32,922 nt of DNA from Deltaproteobacteria bacterium UBA1386. GTDB lineage: Bacteria > Desulfobacterota > Syntrophorhabdia > Syntrophorhabdales > Syntrophorhabdaceae. Below the pieces are notes generated by a model. That model had not been told where the DNA came from, made no database searches, and saw nothing but the letters and a program-made list of their open reading frames with translations. Each line of letters starts with the position of its first letter. Position 1 is the first letter of the stretch. Positions 14,939-22,468 of this stretch are shown piece by piece. The stretch lies in the NCBI GenBank assembly GCA_002305765.1, contig DBQU01000012.1:1-32922 (forward strand), read 5' to 3'. The position numbers were made by a program, and so were the translations under genes.

Positions 14939-15292
14939 CTATAAACCCTTTTCCTCCATTTGTCGCTTACAGGTTATACAATACCGTGCCACAGGATTTG
15001 CTTCAAGTCTTTTCTCGCTGATCTTCTCCTCGCATTCCTCGCATATGCCGTAGGAGCCCTTGCTCAGTTTGTCGAGGGAGTTGTCGATGTCCTTGAGTAT
15101 GGTGAGATCGTTGTCGCTTATGCTCATCAGGATGTCCGCGTTATAGGTGTTGCTTGCCGCGTCGGCCATGTCCTGGATCCCGTCCGTCCCGAGGTTATAT
15201 GAATCCTCTTTCAGCTTCTTCGCCTTGTTGAGTATGTTCTCGCGCATCTTGAGAAGTGTCTTGCGGTAGAATTCAACTTTTTCCTTATTCAT
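14939..15292 (-). CDS. TraR/DksA-family zinc-finger regulator
   Basis: This 117-residue protein consists of a helical coiled-coil hairpin and a C4 zinc finger (C84, C87, C105, C108). DMADAA at 41-46 resembles the acidic tip motif (DxxDxA) with which DksA reaches into the RNA polymerase secondary channel. Family members modulate initiation at stable-RNA and amino-acid promoters with ppGpp. It is shorter than E. coli DksA (151 residues), as is common outside gammaproteobacteria, so calling it DksA proper would overstate. The start overlaps rsfS by 8 bp. It is co-transcribed with ribosome-assembly genes, a sensible place for a growth-rate regulator. Confidence 0.92.
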   Translation of the reverse strand: MNKEKVEFYRKTLLKMRENILNKAKKLKEDSYNLGTDGIQDMADAASNTYNADILMSISDNDLTILKDIDNSLDKLSKGSYGICEECEEKISEKRLEANPVARYCITCKRQMEEKGL

Positions 15293-15659
15293 TCCCCACC
15301 TCTGTGTTCTTATTTTCGTTCTTGATCCTATGCCTTTTCGCTTCGATCCACAGGCTTTCCAGATCGTAGAGCTCCCTGAGCTGTTCGAGAAAGATGTGGA
15401 CGACGACGCTCTGATAATCGAGGATGACCCAGCGGCCTTCGTCGTACCCTTCGACGGCGAGCGGCCTCGCTCCCTCCTGTTTCATGCCTTCCCGTATCCC
15501 GTCCGCGATGGTCCTCACATGTCGTTCGCTGGTCCCCCCGGCTATAACGAAGTGATCAGCGATGTCCGTGATACCTGTCAGGTCCATAACGACAACGTCA
15601 AGGGCCTTCTTGTCGTCTGCCAGCCTTCCGCACGCTTCTACCATATCACCGGGTTTCAT
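15285..15659 (-). CDS. rsfS: Ribosomal silencing factor RsfS
   Basis: This 124-residue Iojap/RsfS-family protein binds ribosomal protein L14 on the 50S subunit and blocks subunit joining when nutrients are scarce. Recognisable segments are DVVVMDLTGITDIADHFVI, GGTSERHVRTIAD, VEGYDEGRWVILDYQSVVVHIF and YDLESLW. The start at 15659 (MKPGDMVEAC) leaves about 18 residues before the core as in E. coli RsfS. A TTG at 15686 would add nine unsupported residues. It overlaps nadD by 14 bp and the dksA-like gene by 8 bp. The nadD-rsfS pairing is very common in bacteria. Confidence 0.95.
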   Translation of the reverse strand: MKPGDMVEACGRLADDKKALDVVVMDLTGITDIADHFVIAGGTSERHVRTIADGIREGMKQEGARPLAVEGYDEGRWVILDYQSVVVHIFLEQLRELYDLESLWIEAKRHRIKNENKNTEVGNE

Positions 15660-16293
15660 CTGAGGACCTGTACAACCCCCTTTCAATTATTATCTTCTCC
15701 ACGCCGGGTGGCACGAGATACCTGATGGACCGTTCGCCCCTGAGGAGATCCCTAACCTTCGTCGAGGAGATATCCATCTGTGTCACCGCTCGAAGGTATA
15801 TCTTCTTGCCCGATTCGTGGCGGTAAACACCATCTCCGAGGGCGGTCAGTTTCACGCGCACCGCCTCGGGCACCATTTCCGGTATATCGGCCGGTAGCGA
15901 GGCGGGCCTCGTCATCACGATGAAACCGGTATGATAGAAGAGCTCTTCGTAATGGTGCCACGTGTCTATCTGCCGGAAGGCGTCGACGCCGATGATGAAA
16001 TGGATGTCATCGAAACGCCGCTCCAGTCTCTTCAGCGTGTCGATGGTGTATGATACCCCTCCCCGCCGTATCTCCATGTCGGAGACCTTAAAGGAGGCGT
16101 TGCCCCTGACGGCGGCCTTCAGCATCCTCAGGCGCTCGCCGGGGAGCCCGCCCGCGGCTTCCTTGTGGGGAGGAACATGGGATGGGATGAAATAGACGCT
16201 GTCCAGGTGGAAATCCTCCCTGATCTCCTCGGCGACGCGCAAGTGCCCCACGTGCACCGGGTTGAAGGTTCCGCCAAAGACACCAGTTGCCAT
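15646..16293 (-). CDS. nadD: Nicotinate-nucleotide adenylyltransferase
   Basis: This 215-residue nucleotidyltransferase converts nicotinate mononucleotide and ATP to deamido-NAD in NAD biosynthesis. GVFGGTFNPVHVGHL holds the (T/H)xGH-type nucleotide-binding site. The second signature, ISSTKVRDLLRG, is near the C-terminus. The start was set at 16293 because MATGVFGGTFNP matches family N-termini and AAGGA lies 7 nt upstream. The open frame continues to 16326, into the proA end, without support. It lies 10 nt downstream of proA. Confidence 0.96.
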   Translation of the reverse strand: MATGVFGGTFNPVHVGHLRVAEEIREDFHLDSVYFIPSHVPPHKEAAGGLPGERLRMLKAAVRGNASFKVSDMEIRRGGVSYTIDTLKRLERRFDDIHFIIGVDAFRQIDTWHHYEELFYHTGFIVMTRPASLPADIPEMVPEAVRVKLTALGDGVYRHESGKKIYLRAVTQMDISSTKVRDLLRGERSIRYLVPPGVEKIIIERGLYRSSDETR

Positions 16294-16303
16294 TGTACCG
16301 TCC

Positions 16304-17548
16304 TTACGTCCGCAATTGCCCATCACCGAAGGCGATGAATTTCGTCACTGTGAGCTCCTCTAAGCCCATGGGCCCGAAGGCATGGAGCCTCGTTGTGCTG
16401 ATGCCCATCTCCGCGCCGAGGCCGAGCTGGAAACCGTCGTTGAGCCGTGTCGAGGCGTTGACGAGCACCAGCGAGGAGTTGACCTCGCGGAGGAACTTCC
16501 AGGCCCTTTCGTAGTTCGCTGTTACGATGGCCTCGGTATGGCTCGACCCGTACTTCCTGATATGGTCGACGGCCTCGTCCATGTCCGCGACCACCTTGAC
16601 GGCCAGCGTGAGGTCGAGGTACTCCATGGGCCAGTCTTCCTTCGTGGCCCTGCCGATATCCTTTAGGATGGCCACCGTCTTCGGGCAACCCTTCATCGTG
16701 ACGCCCTGCCGGGAGAGCTCCCTGTGCACCTTCGGGAGGAAGGACTTCGCGACCTTCTCGTGAACGAGAAGGGTCTCGAGGGCGTTGCATGTGGCCGGCT
16801 TCTGGACCTTGGCGTTGACGGCGACGTCGACGGCCATCGTGAGATCGGCCTCGTCGTCGACGTATATGTGGCATACCCCCTTGTAATGTTTGAGAACGGG
16901 TATGCGGGAACGTTCCACTATGTTGCGGATAAGGGCCTCGCCCCCCCTGGGTATGACGAGGTCTATTTCCTCCTCCCTTTCGAGAAGGGTGTAGATGTAG
17001 TCGCGGTCCGCGGTGTCCACGAACTGGACGGCATCGGGGGATATCTTCGACCCCTTCAGAGTCTCCACGATGAGCCGGTAGAGGGCCCTGTTGGAATGGT
17101 ACGCCTCCGACCCTCCCTTCAGGATGACGCAGTTGCCGCTCTTGAGACACAGCGAAAAGGCTTCTATGGTCACGTTGGGACGGGACTCGTAGATGATGAG
17201 GATGACGCCGATGGGGATCCTCATTCTGCCCACGAGAAGGTTATTGGGTCTTTTCCAGACCTTGACGATCTCCCCGACGGGGTCCGGGAGGGCCGCCACA
17301 TCTCTCAAGCTCCCCTGCATCTCCCTGATGAGTTTGTCATCGATGCGGAGGCGGTCGACGAGACTCTTTGCCATGCCTTCCTTCTCGGCGGCGCGCACGT
17401 CCTTCATGTTCTCTTCGTACAGGTAATCCTGGTTCTTCCCGAGCGCCTCGGCAAGGCGTTCGAGCACCCTGTTCTTCTCGTCCGTGGATGCGTGCGCCAG
17501 GGTATCTGATGCGCCTTTCGCCTTCTGGGCAAGCTTTTCCGGTCTCAT
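16304..17548 (-). CDS. proA: Gamma-glutamyl phosphate reductase
   Basis: This 414-residue aldehyde-dehydrogenase-fold enzyme makes glutamate-5-semialdehyde from gamma-glutamyl phosphate with NADPH, the second step of proline synthesis. The catalytic cysteine is in the motif PATCNALETLLVH. The substrate segments YESRPNVTIEAF and GGSEAYHSNRAL are conserved, and the length is standard. The start at 17548 overlaps the proB stop by 4 bp (ATGA), indicating translational coupling. No proC was found in the window. Confidence 0.97.
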   Translation of the reverse strand: MRPEKLAQKAKGASDTLAHASTDEKNRVLERLAEALGKNQDYLYEENMKDVRAAEKEGMAKSLVDRLRIDDKLIREMQGSLRDVAALPDPVGEIVKVWKRPNNLLVGRMRIPIGVILIIYESRPNVTIEAFSLCLKSGNCVILKGGSEAYHSNRALYRLIVETLKGSKISPDAVQFVDTADRDYIYTLLEREEEIDLVIPRGGEALIRNIVERSRIPVLKHYKGVCHIYVDDEADLTMAVDVAVNAKVQKPATCNALETLLVHEKVAKSFLPKVHRELSRQGVTMKGCPKTVAILKDIGRATKEDWPMEYLDLTLAVKVVADMDEAVDHIRKYGSSHTEAIVTANYERAWKFLREVNSSLVLVNASTRLNDGFQLGLGAEMGISTTRLHAFGPMGLEELTVTKFIAFGDGQLRT

Positions 17549-18660
17549 ATCACCACCATGTTGTCCCTGTGGACCATTTCTTCCGTGTATTTATATCCAA
17601 GCTCCTTCTCTATATCAAGACTTTTCAGGCCTTTTATCCTGTCCATCTCGGAGGAGGAGTAGTTCGCGATGCCCCGGGCCACGACCGTGCCCGAACCGTT
17701 CTTCATCTCCACGCAGTCGCCACTCGTGAAATGGCCGTCGATCCTGACCACGCCCGACGGCAAAAGGCTCTTGCCGTTCTCCACCACGGCGCGCTCGGCG
17801 CCCTGGTCGACCCATATGACGCCTTTCGGTTTGAAGGCGAAGGCCGTCCACCACTTGCGGCGGGCGAGCTTCCTGCCGGGGAGAAAGAGCGTGCCGATCT
17901 GCCGGCCCTCCACGACCTTCAGGATCACGTCCTTGCTGCCTCCGAGAACGACACGCGTGGGTATCCCGTACAGTCCCGCCTTCTTCGCGGCTTCGAGCTT
18001 GCTCACCATGCCGCCGACGCTCTTCTCGCTCGCCGACTGCGTAGCCGTCCCCTCTATCTCCTCGTCGATCCTGTGAACGACGGGGATCATCTTCGCGTCG
18101 GGATAACGGTTGGGATCACGGTCGAAGAGCCCTTCCACGTCGGAGAGTATGAGAAGCAGGTCGGCCGTGGCGATCTGGGCGATGAGAGCCGACAGGTTGT
18201 CGTTGTCGCCGAACTTTATCTCCGTAAAGGATAGGGCGTCGTTCTCGTTGATGACGGGGACGATGTCCATCTTGAGGAGGGTATCAAGGGTATTCGTCAG
18301 GTTGAGGCAGCGTGTCCTGTTCTTTATGTCTTCATGGGTGAGCAGTATCTGGCTCACCTTCATGCCCTTCTTCTCGAAGTTCTCGCGGTACATCTTCATG
18401 AGGAGCACCTGGCCGATCGATGCCAGTGCCTGCCGCTTCGCCATCTCCTTCGGCTTGCGGGCGAGGCCGAGGGTCTCCATGCCGCAGCCGATCGCCCCCG
18501 AGGAGACGATGATGACATCGATGCCCTTCTCCTTGACCTTCCTGACCTGCCGGGCGATGTCCCTGATCCTGCCGGTGGAGATCTTCTTCTCATCGTCGAG
18601 AAGGACGGAAGTTCCTATCTTGATGACGAGACGGTTCATATGCGCGCCGCTTTTCTTCAT
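17545..18660 (-). CDS. proB: Glutamate 5-kinase with PUA domain
   Basis: This 371-residue enzyme phosphorylates glutamate to gamma-glutamyl phosphate, the first and usually proline-inhibited step of proline synthesis. The amino-acid kinase domain (about 8-265) shows VIKIGTSVL, SSGAIGCGM, NENDALSF and FGDNDNLSALIA. A C-terminal PUA domain (about 285-360) is present, as in E. coli ProB. The start at 18660 lies 3 nt after the obgE stop. ATG 18639 (MNRLVIKIGTS) matches many family N-termini better, and neither has a well-spaced ribosome-binding site, so the first seven residues are uncertain. Confidence 0.95.
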   Translation of the reverse strand: MKKSGAHMNRLVIKIGTSVLLDDEKKISTGRIRDIARQVRKVKEKGIDVIIVSSGAIGCGMETLGLARKPKEMAKRQALASIGQVLLMKMYRENFEKKGMKVSQILLTHEDIKNRTRCLNLTNTLDTLLKMDIVPVINENDALSFTEIKFGDNDNLSALIAQIATADLLLILSDVEGLFDRDPNRYPDAKMIPVVHRIDEEIEGTATQSASEKSVGGMVSKLEAAKKAGLYGIPTRVVLGGSKDVILKVVEGRQIGTLFLPGRKLARRKWWTAFAFKPKGVIWVDQGAERAVVENGKSLLPSGVVRIDGHFTSGDCVEMKNGSGTVVARGIANYSSSEMDRIKGLKSLDIEKELGYKYTEEMVHRDNMVVI

Positions 18661-18663
18661 CCT

Positions 18664-19674
18664 CTAGACCGCCTGGTTGAGGTTCTGTCTCAACGCTTCA
18701 ACGCCCTCGGAGATCGCCGAAACCAACTCGTCGACCCCCGCGAGGGTAAGAGCGCTGACGACGACCGCCTTCTCTCCCTTTCTCTTAAGGTACGACCTCC
18801 ACCGCTGAGCCACGTCCGGAGTCACGAGGTCGGCCTTGTTGAGTATCACGAGCCTTCGCTTCTGAAGCATCGCCTCGTTGTAGCTCCCCAACTCCTCGAG
18901 GAGGGTCCTGTAGTCTCCCTTCACGTCGTCCGAGGAGAGGTCGAGAACGATGAGAAGCGCGTTCGTTCTCTCGATGTGCTTGAGGAAGGCAAGACCCAGG
19001 CCTTTCCCCTTCGACGCCCCCTCGATGATGCCCGGGATATCGGCGATGACGAAGGTCTTCTCATTGTCATCGAGGACCCCCAGGGCCGGGGTAAGGGTGG
19101 TGAAGGGATAGTCGCCGACCTTCGGTCTCGCCTGGGTCAGGCGGGAGATGAGGGTCGATTTTCCCGCGTTGGGATGGCCGACGAGGCCGACATCGGCGAG
19201 GAGCTTGAGATCGAGGTGAAGCCACCGCCTCTGTCCCTCTTCGCCGGCATCGAACTCCAGAGGGGCCCGGTGGGTGGAGGTGACGAACCTGGTGTTCCCC
19301 CTGCCTCCCCTGCCACCCAGGGCTGCCGCGTGCGTCTCGCCATCCCTGAGGACCTGAAACAGAAGCTCTGAGGTATCGCGGTCGTAAACGACGGTGCCGA
19401 GAGGCACGTGTATTGTGACGTCCCTGCCTTCCCTGCCGGTCTTGTTCTTTCCCGCTCCGGCTTTTCCGTTCTCAGCTTTGTAGTTGCGCTTGTATCTGAA
19501 ATCGTGGAGGCTTGCGAGGTCTTTCTTCCCTGCTATGATAACGTCTCCTCCCTTCCCGCCATCACCGCCGTCGGGCCCGCCTCGCGGAATGAACTTTTCT
19601 CGTCGGAAACTTACACAGCCACTCCCACCTTTTCCAGACTCAACATAAATGATCGCTTCATCTATGAACTTCAT
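18664..19674 (-). CDS. obgE: GTPase Obg/CgtA
   Basis: This 336-residue protein has the glycine-rich Obg fold (1-157, with GGPDGGDGGKGG) and a GTPase domain: G1 GHPNAGKS (166-173), the G2 region DYPFTTLTP, G3 DIPG (212-215), G4 NKAD (279-282). It lacks the long C-terminal extension of some homologues. Obg acts in late 50S assembly and the stringent response. The start ATG 19674 shares one base with the rpmA stop (TGATG). The rplU-rpmA-obgE order is a classic conserved cluster. Confidence 0.97.
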   Translation of the reverse strand: MKFIDEAIIYVESGKGGSGCVSFRREKFIPRGGPDGGDGGKGGDVIIAGKKDLASLHDFRYKRNYKAENGKAGAGKNKTGREGRDVTIHVPLGTVVYDRDTSELLFQVLRDGETHAAALGGRGGRGNTRFVTSTHRAPLEFDAGEEGQRRWLHLDLKLLADVGLVGHPNAGKSTLISRLTQARPKVGDYPFTTLTPALGVLDDNEKTFVIADIPGIIEGASKGKGLGLAFLKHIERTNALLIVLDLSSDDVKGDYRTLLEELGSYNEAMLQKRRLVILNKADLVTPDVAQRWRSYLKRKGEKAVVVSALTLAGVDELVSAISEGVEALRQNLNQAV

Positions 19675-19925
19675 CAAACAGGTACAACATGCGCCCTTCT
19701 TCTGTCACCTGCCATGTCGAACTTCACGATTCCGTCTATCAGGGCAAAGAGGGTGTCGTCCTTGCCGATGCCGACATTCTGTCCGGGATGGATCTTCGTT
19801 CCGTGCTGCCTGACGATGATGCTGCCGGCCTTTATGGCCTGACCGCCGTATATCTTGACGCCGAGCCGCTGGCCCTGGCTGTCCCTGCCGTTGCGTGAGC
19901 TTCCGCCTGCCTTCTTGTGCGCCAT
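19674..19925 (-). CDS. rpmA: 50S ribosomal protein L27
   Basis: This 83-residue protein begins MAHKKAGGSSRNGRDSQG and has the typical RLGVKIYGGQ and GSIIVRQHGTKIHPG segments. The N-terminus starts directly with the mature form, with no cleavable extension of the Firmicutes kind. L27 reaches the peptidyl-transferase centre. The gene starts 1 nt after rplU and shares a base with obgE. Confidence 0.98.
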   Translation of the reverse strand: MAHKKAGGSSRNGRDSQGQRLGVKIYGGQAIKAGSIIVRQHGTKIHPGQNVGIGKDDTLFALIDGIVKFDMAGDRRRAHVVPV

Positions 19926-19926
19926 G

Positions 19927-20244
19927 TTATGCCTCCACTATGATCTTCTCTACAAGCAGTTCCGTGAAAGGCTGCCGATGGCCTCTTTTCACCTTGTAGT
20001 CTTTTCTTCTCTTGTACTTGAAGACCGTAACCTTCTTGTCCCTTCCCTGCGTCACAACCTTTCCGTTGATATATGCGCCTGAAACATAGGGGCTTCCAAT
20101 GAGCGTGGTCTCTCCCGTGTTGACGGCAAGAACGTTTTCGATCTTCACTTCGTCGCCTTCCGCGCCGGCGAACTTCTCGAGCCTAACTTTCTTACCTTCT
20201 TCGATCTTGTACTGCTTGCCGCCGTTCTCGATGATCGCGTACAT
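19927..20244 (-). CDS. rplU: 50S ribosomal protein L21
   Basis: This 105-residue protein is recognised by MYAIIENGGKQYKIEEG at the N-terminus and FKYKRRKDYKVKRGHRQPF at the C-terminus. L21 binds 23S rRNA. It is the first gene of the thirteen-gene run. AAGGAGT lies 5 nt upstream of the ATG, and a good promoter is about 30-70 nt upstream. Confidence 0.98.
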   Translation of the reverse strand: MYAIIENGGKQYKIEEGKKVRLEKFAGAEGDEVKIENVLAVNTGETTLIGSPYVSGAYINGKVVTQGRDKKVTVFKYKRRKDYKVKRGHRQPFTELLVEKIIVEA

Positions 20245-20284
20245 GTGATACTCCTTACCTTAGGTTCTGAAAAAAACTACATAT

Positions 20285-20312
20285 ATTATGATAAGGACGC
20301 GGAAAAAGTCAA
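20285..20312 (-). promoter_or_regulatory. Promoter of the rplU operon
   Basis: On the minus strand TTGACT (20307-20312) and CATAAT (20285-20290) are separated by 16 nt. TAATAT with an 18-nt gap is an overlapping alternative. Each box matches five of six consensus bases. Transcription would start near 20277, about 33 nt before the rplU ATG. As no other promoter of this quality was noticed inside the tightly packed run, it may drive most of 7768-20244. Confidence 0.65.
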
Positions 20313-20351
20313 TAGAAAGGAGTCACCGGCGGATGGCCCCACCCAAAACTA

Positions 20352-20380
20352 TGGACTTTTGACCCGCTATCCGTTATATT
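20352..20380 (+). promoter_or_regulatory. Possible promoter of tRNA-Pro
   Basis: TATATT (20375-20380) is a good -10 box, about 7 nt before a start at 20387, close to the tRNA 5' end (20390). The -35 candidate at 17 nt spacing is TGGACT (20352-20357). A TTGACC at 20359 is better in sequence but only 10 nt away, so the -35 is unsure. Confidence 0.4.
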
Positions 20381-20389
20381 GATGTGCAT

Positions 20390-20465
20390 CGGGGCGTAGC
20401 GCAGCATGGTTTAGCGCACCTGCTTGGGGTGCAGGAGGCCGCAGGTTCAAATCCCGTCGCCCCGA
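20390..20465 (+). tRNA. tRNA-Pro, anticodon GGG
   Basis: The 76-nt cloverleaf has acceptor CGGGGCG (20390-20396) with CGCCCCG (20458-20464) and discriminator A. The anticodon stem is CCTGC/GCAGG around the loop TTGGGGT, giving anticodon GGG (reads CCC and CCU proline codons). The T arm is GCAGG-TTCAAAT-CCCGT, with one A-C mismatch in the stem. The 3' CCA is not encoded. It lies 28 nt before surE, so the two may share a transcript. Confidence 0.95.
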
Positions 20466-20493
20466 TATTTTATTTCTCGAGACCGGGTACTTC

Positions 20494-21243
20494 TTGCTTA
20501 TCCTTCTCACCAACGACGACGGCATCCATTCAAAGGGGATCGTCACCCTCGGCAGATACCTGTCGGAAAAACACGACGTGTACATGATCGCGCCGGAGCG
20601 CGAACGGACATGCGTCGCCCACGCCGTGACGCTGCACAAACCCTTGAGGGTCCGTGAGGTGACGCGGAGCGCGTACGCGACGAACGGAACGCCCGCGGAC
20701 TGCGTCCTCCTCGGCGTCCACGCCGTCCTCCCGCGGCGCCCTGATTTCGTGGTCTCGGGCATAAACACGGGACCGAACATGGGCCGGGACGTGAACTACT
20801 CGGGAACGGTGGCGGCGGCGAGAGAAGGGGCCTTCCTGGGAATCCCGTCGATGGCCGTCTCCATCTGCGCTCGTGAGGGGTTCCTCTTCGACGACGCGGC
20901 GGGAGTCGCCTGCGCCGTCATGGAGAGGCTTACGGAAGGAGTCTTTCCCCAGGGCACCGTCGTCAACATCAATATTCCCAACCTTCCGCGAGAGAAGCTC
21001 AAAGGTTTTTCCGTGACAAGGCTCGGCAAAAGAATATATAATGATATTGTTCACGAAAGAGTCGATCCACGGGGCCGGAAATACTACTGGATAGGCGGCA
21101 ACGGTGAAAGATACGAACGCAGGCGCGGTACCGACTTCTACGCCATAGAGAAGGGCTACGTTTCCATCACCCCCCTGGGTCTCGATATAACAGACGCCGG
21201 TTCGATGAAAATTTATCAAAAACACTTCAGGAGGTTGTTATGA
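20494..21243 (+). CDS. surE: 5'-nucleotidase SurE
   Basis: This 249-residue survival-protein-E phosphatase dephosphorylates nucleoside 5'-(and 3'-)monophosphates with divalent metal. It starts MLILLTNDDGIHSKG, with metal ligands D8 and D9. The asparagine ligand is in SGINTGPNMG (N95), and NYSGTVAAAREGA follows. The usual serine ligand near position 39 (ERERS in homologues) is threonine here (ERERTCVAHAV). The start TTG 20494 fits the family N-terminus exactly, although the ribosome-binding site is weak. The stop overlaps the next ATG by 4 bp (ATGA), coupling it to the FBP aldolase/phosphatase. Confidence 0.94.
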   Translation: MLILLTNDDGIHSKGIVTLGRYLSEKHDVYMIAPERERTCVAHAVTLHKPLRVREVTRSAYATNGTPADCVLLGVHAVLPRRPDFVVSGINTGPNMGRDVNYSGTVAAAREGAFLGIPSMAVSICAREGFLFDDAAGVACAVMERLTEGVFPQGTVVNINIPNLPREKLKGFSVTRLGKRIYNDIVHERVDPRGRKYYWIGGNGERYERRRGTDFYAIEKGYVSITPLGLDITDAGSMKIYQKHFRRLL

Positions 21244-22340
21244 AGACAACGTTATCCATTATCAAAGCTGACATCGGTAGCATCGGCGGGCATATCATGC
21301 CCAGCAAGAAACTGATCAAGCGGGTAATAGAATTCGTAGAGTCCGAAGCCAAAGGTCTCGTAAACGACTTTTTCGTGAGCCACACCGGCGATGACGTCGC
21401 CATCCTCTTCGCCCACACGAACGGGGTCGGCTTCGAGAAACTCCACAAGCTCGCCTGGGACGCCTTCCTCGCGGGGACCCAGGTGGCGAAGAAACAGGGG
21501 CTCTACGGAGCGGGCCAGGACCTTCTGAAGGACTCCTTTTCGGGGAACGTCAAGGGCATGGGGCCGGCCGTCGCGGAGATGGAGTTCGAGGAGAGACCGA
21601 ACGAACCCTTCGTCATGTTCGCGGCGGACAAGACGGACCCCGGCGCTTACAATCTGCCTCTTTACCTCATGTTCTGCGACCCCATGTACAACTCCGGGCT
21701 CATCCTCTCCCCCAACATGGCGAAAGGCTTCACGTTCGTCATCATGGACGTCGAGCACACCGAGGGCGACAAGGTCATCGAATTGAACGCCCCCGAGGAA
21801 CTCTATGATATCGCCGCCCTGCTCAGGGACAACGAGCGTTACGTCGTGGAATCGGTCTATTCCCGGGAAACCGGCGAGATCGCCGCTTCCGCCTGCACCT
21901 CCCGGCTCCACAACATAGCCGGCAAGTATACCGGCAAGGACGACCCCGTCATGCTCGTCCGCTGCCAGGGTCCTTTCCCCGCCACGGGCGAGGTGCTCGC
22001 GCCCTTCAACATCGGCCACTACGTCGCCGGCTTCATGCGCGGCAGCCACACGGGTCCCCTTATGCCCGTCAAGATGAACTCCAGCGTTTCCTACTTCGAC
22101 GGACCGCCCGTCGTCGCCGCCATGGGCTTCTGTGTCCACGAAGGCAAACTGACGGAAGCGGCCGACTGCTTCGATCATCCCTACTGGGATTACATCAGGA
22201 ACAACGTTTCGCGGAAGGCCACCGAGATCAGGCAGCAGGGCTTCTCCGGCGCCGCGATGCTCCCCTACAGCGAACTTGAGTACGGCGGCATCGTAAAGAA
22301 AATGGAAAAACTGGAACCAAAGTTCAAGGTAAGAGGATAA
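21240..22340 (+). CDS. Fructose-1,6-bisphosphate aldolase/phosphatase
   Basis: This 366-residue bifunctional gluconeogenic enzyme (FBPA/ase, class V FBPase) condenses triose phosphates to fructose-1,6-bisphosphate and then removes the 1-phosphate. Family marks include IKADIGSIGGH, SHTGDDVAI, GAGQDLLKDSFSGNVKGMG and YFDGPPVVAAMGF. Y230, K233, D234 and D235 in NIAGKYTGKDDP fall where archaeal enzymes carry the catalytic tyrosine, Schiff-base lysine and metal-binding aspartates. It makes gluconeogenesis unidirectional and is typical of archaea and of autotrophic or anaerobic bacteria. It begins at 21240 with AGGAGG 5-6 nt upstream and overlaps surE by 4 bp. A large nested hairpin follows. With apgM it suggests a cell that often builds sugars from C2/C3 units. 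Confidence 0.95.
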   Translation: MKTTLSIIKADIGSIGGHIMPSKKLIKRVIEFVESEAKGLVNDFFVSHTGDDVAILFAHTNGVGFEKLHKLAWDAFLAGTQVAKKQGLYGAGQDLLKDSFSGNVKGMGPAVAEMEFEERPNEPFVMFAADKTDPGAYNLPLYLMFCDPMYNSGLILSPNMAKGFTFVIMDVEHTEGDKVIELNAPEELYDIAALLRDNERYVVESVYSRETGEIAASACTSRLHNIAGKYTGKDDPVMLVRCQGPFPATGEVLAPFNIGHYVAGFMRGSHTGPLMPVKMNSSVSYFDGPPVVAAMGFCVHEGKLTEAADCFDHPYWDYIRNNVSRKATEIRQQGFSGAAMLPYSELEYGGIVKKMEKLEPKFKVRG

Positions 22341-22347
22341 AAACGTT

Positions 22348-22454
22348 TTAAGTTTTAGGTGTTAAGTTTTAGGCAAAGACCGTGTCAGGCCTCAACCACT
22401 CAAGGCTTGACATGGTCTTTGTCTTTCACTTAAAACTTAACACTTAAAACTTAA
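22348..22454. terminator. Nested hairpin with 24-bp outer stem
   Basis: The outer arms at 22348-22371 and 22431-22454 are complementary over 24 bp, with one mismatch that becomes a G-U pair on one strand. Each arm is a two-fold repeat of a TTAAGTTTTAGGTG-like word. Inside, CAAAGACC (22374-22381) pairs with GGTCTTTG (22414-22421), and the helix continues at 22383-22392 with 22403-22412. It begins 7 nt after the FBP aldolase/phosphatase stop and ends 14 nt before the miaB start. It may end or protect the upstream transcript, though there is no clean U tract. Confidence 0.55.
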
Positions 22455-22468
22455 CACGAGCTTTTGAT

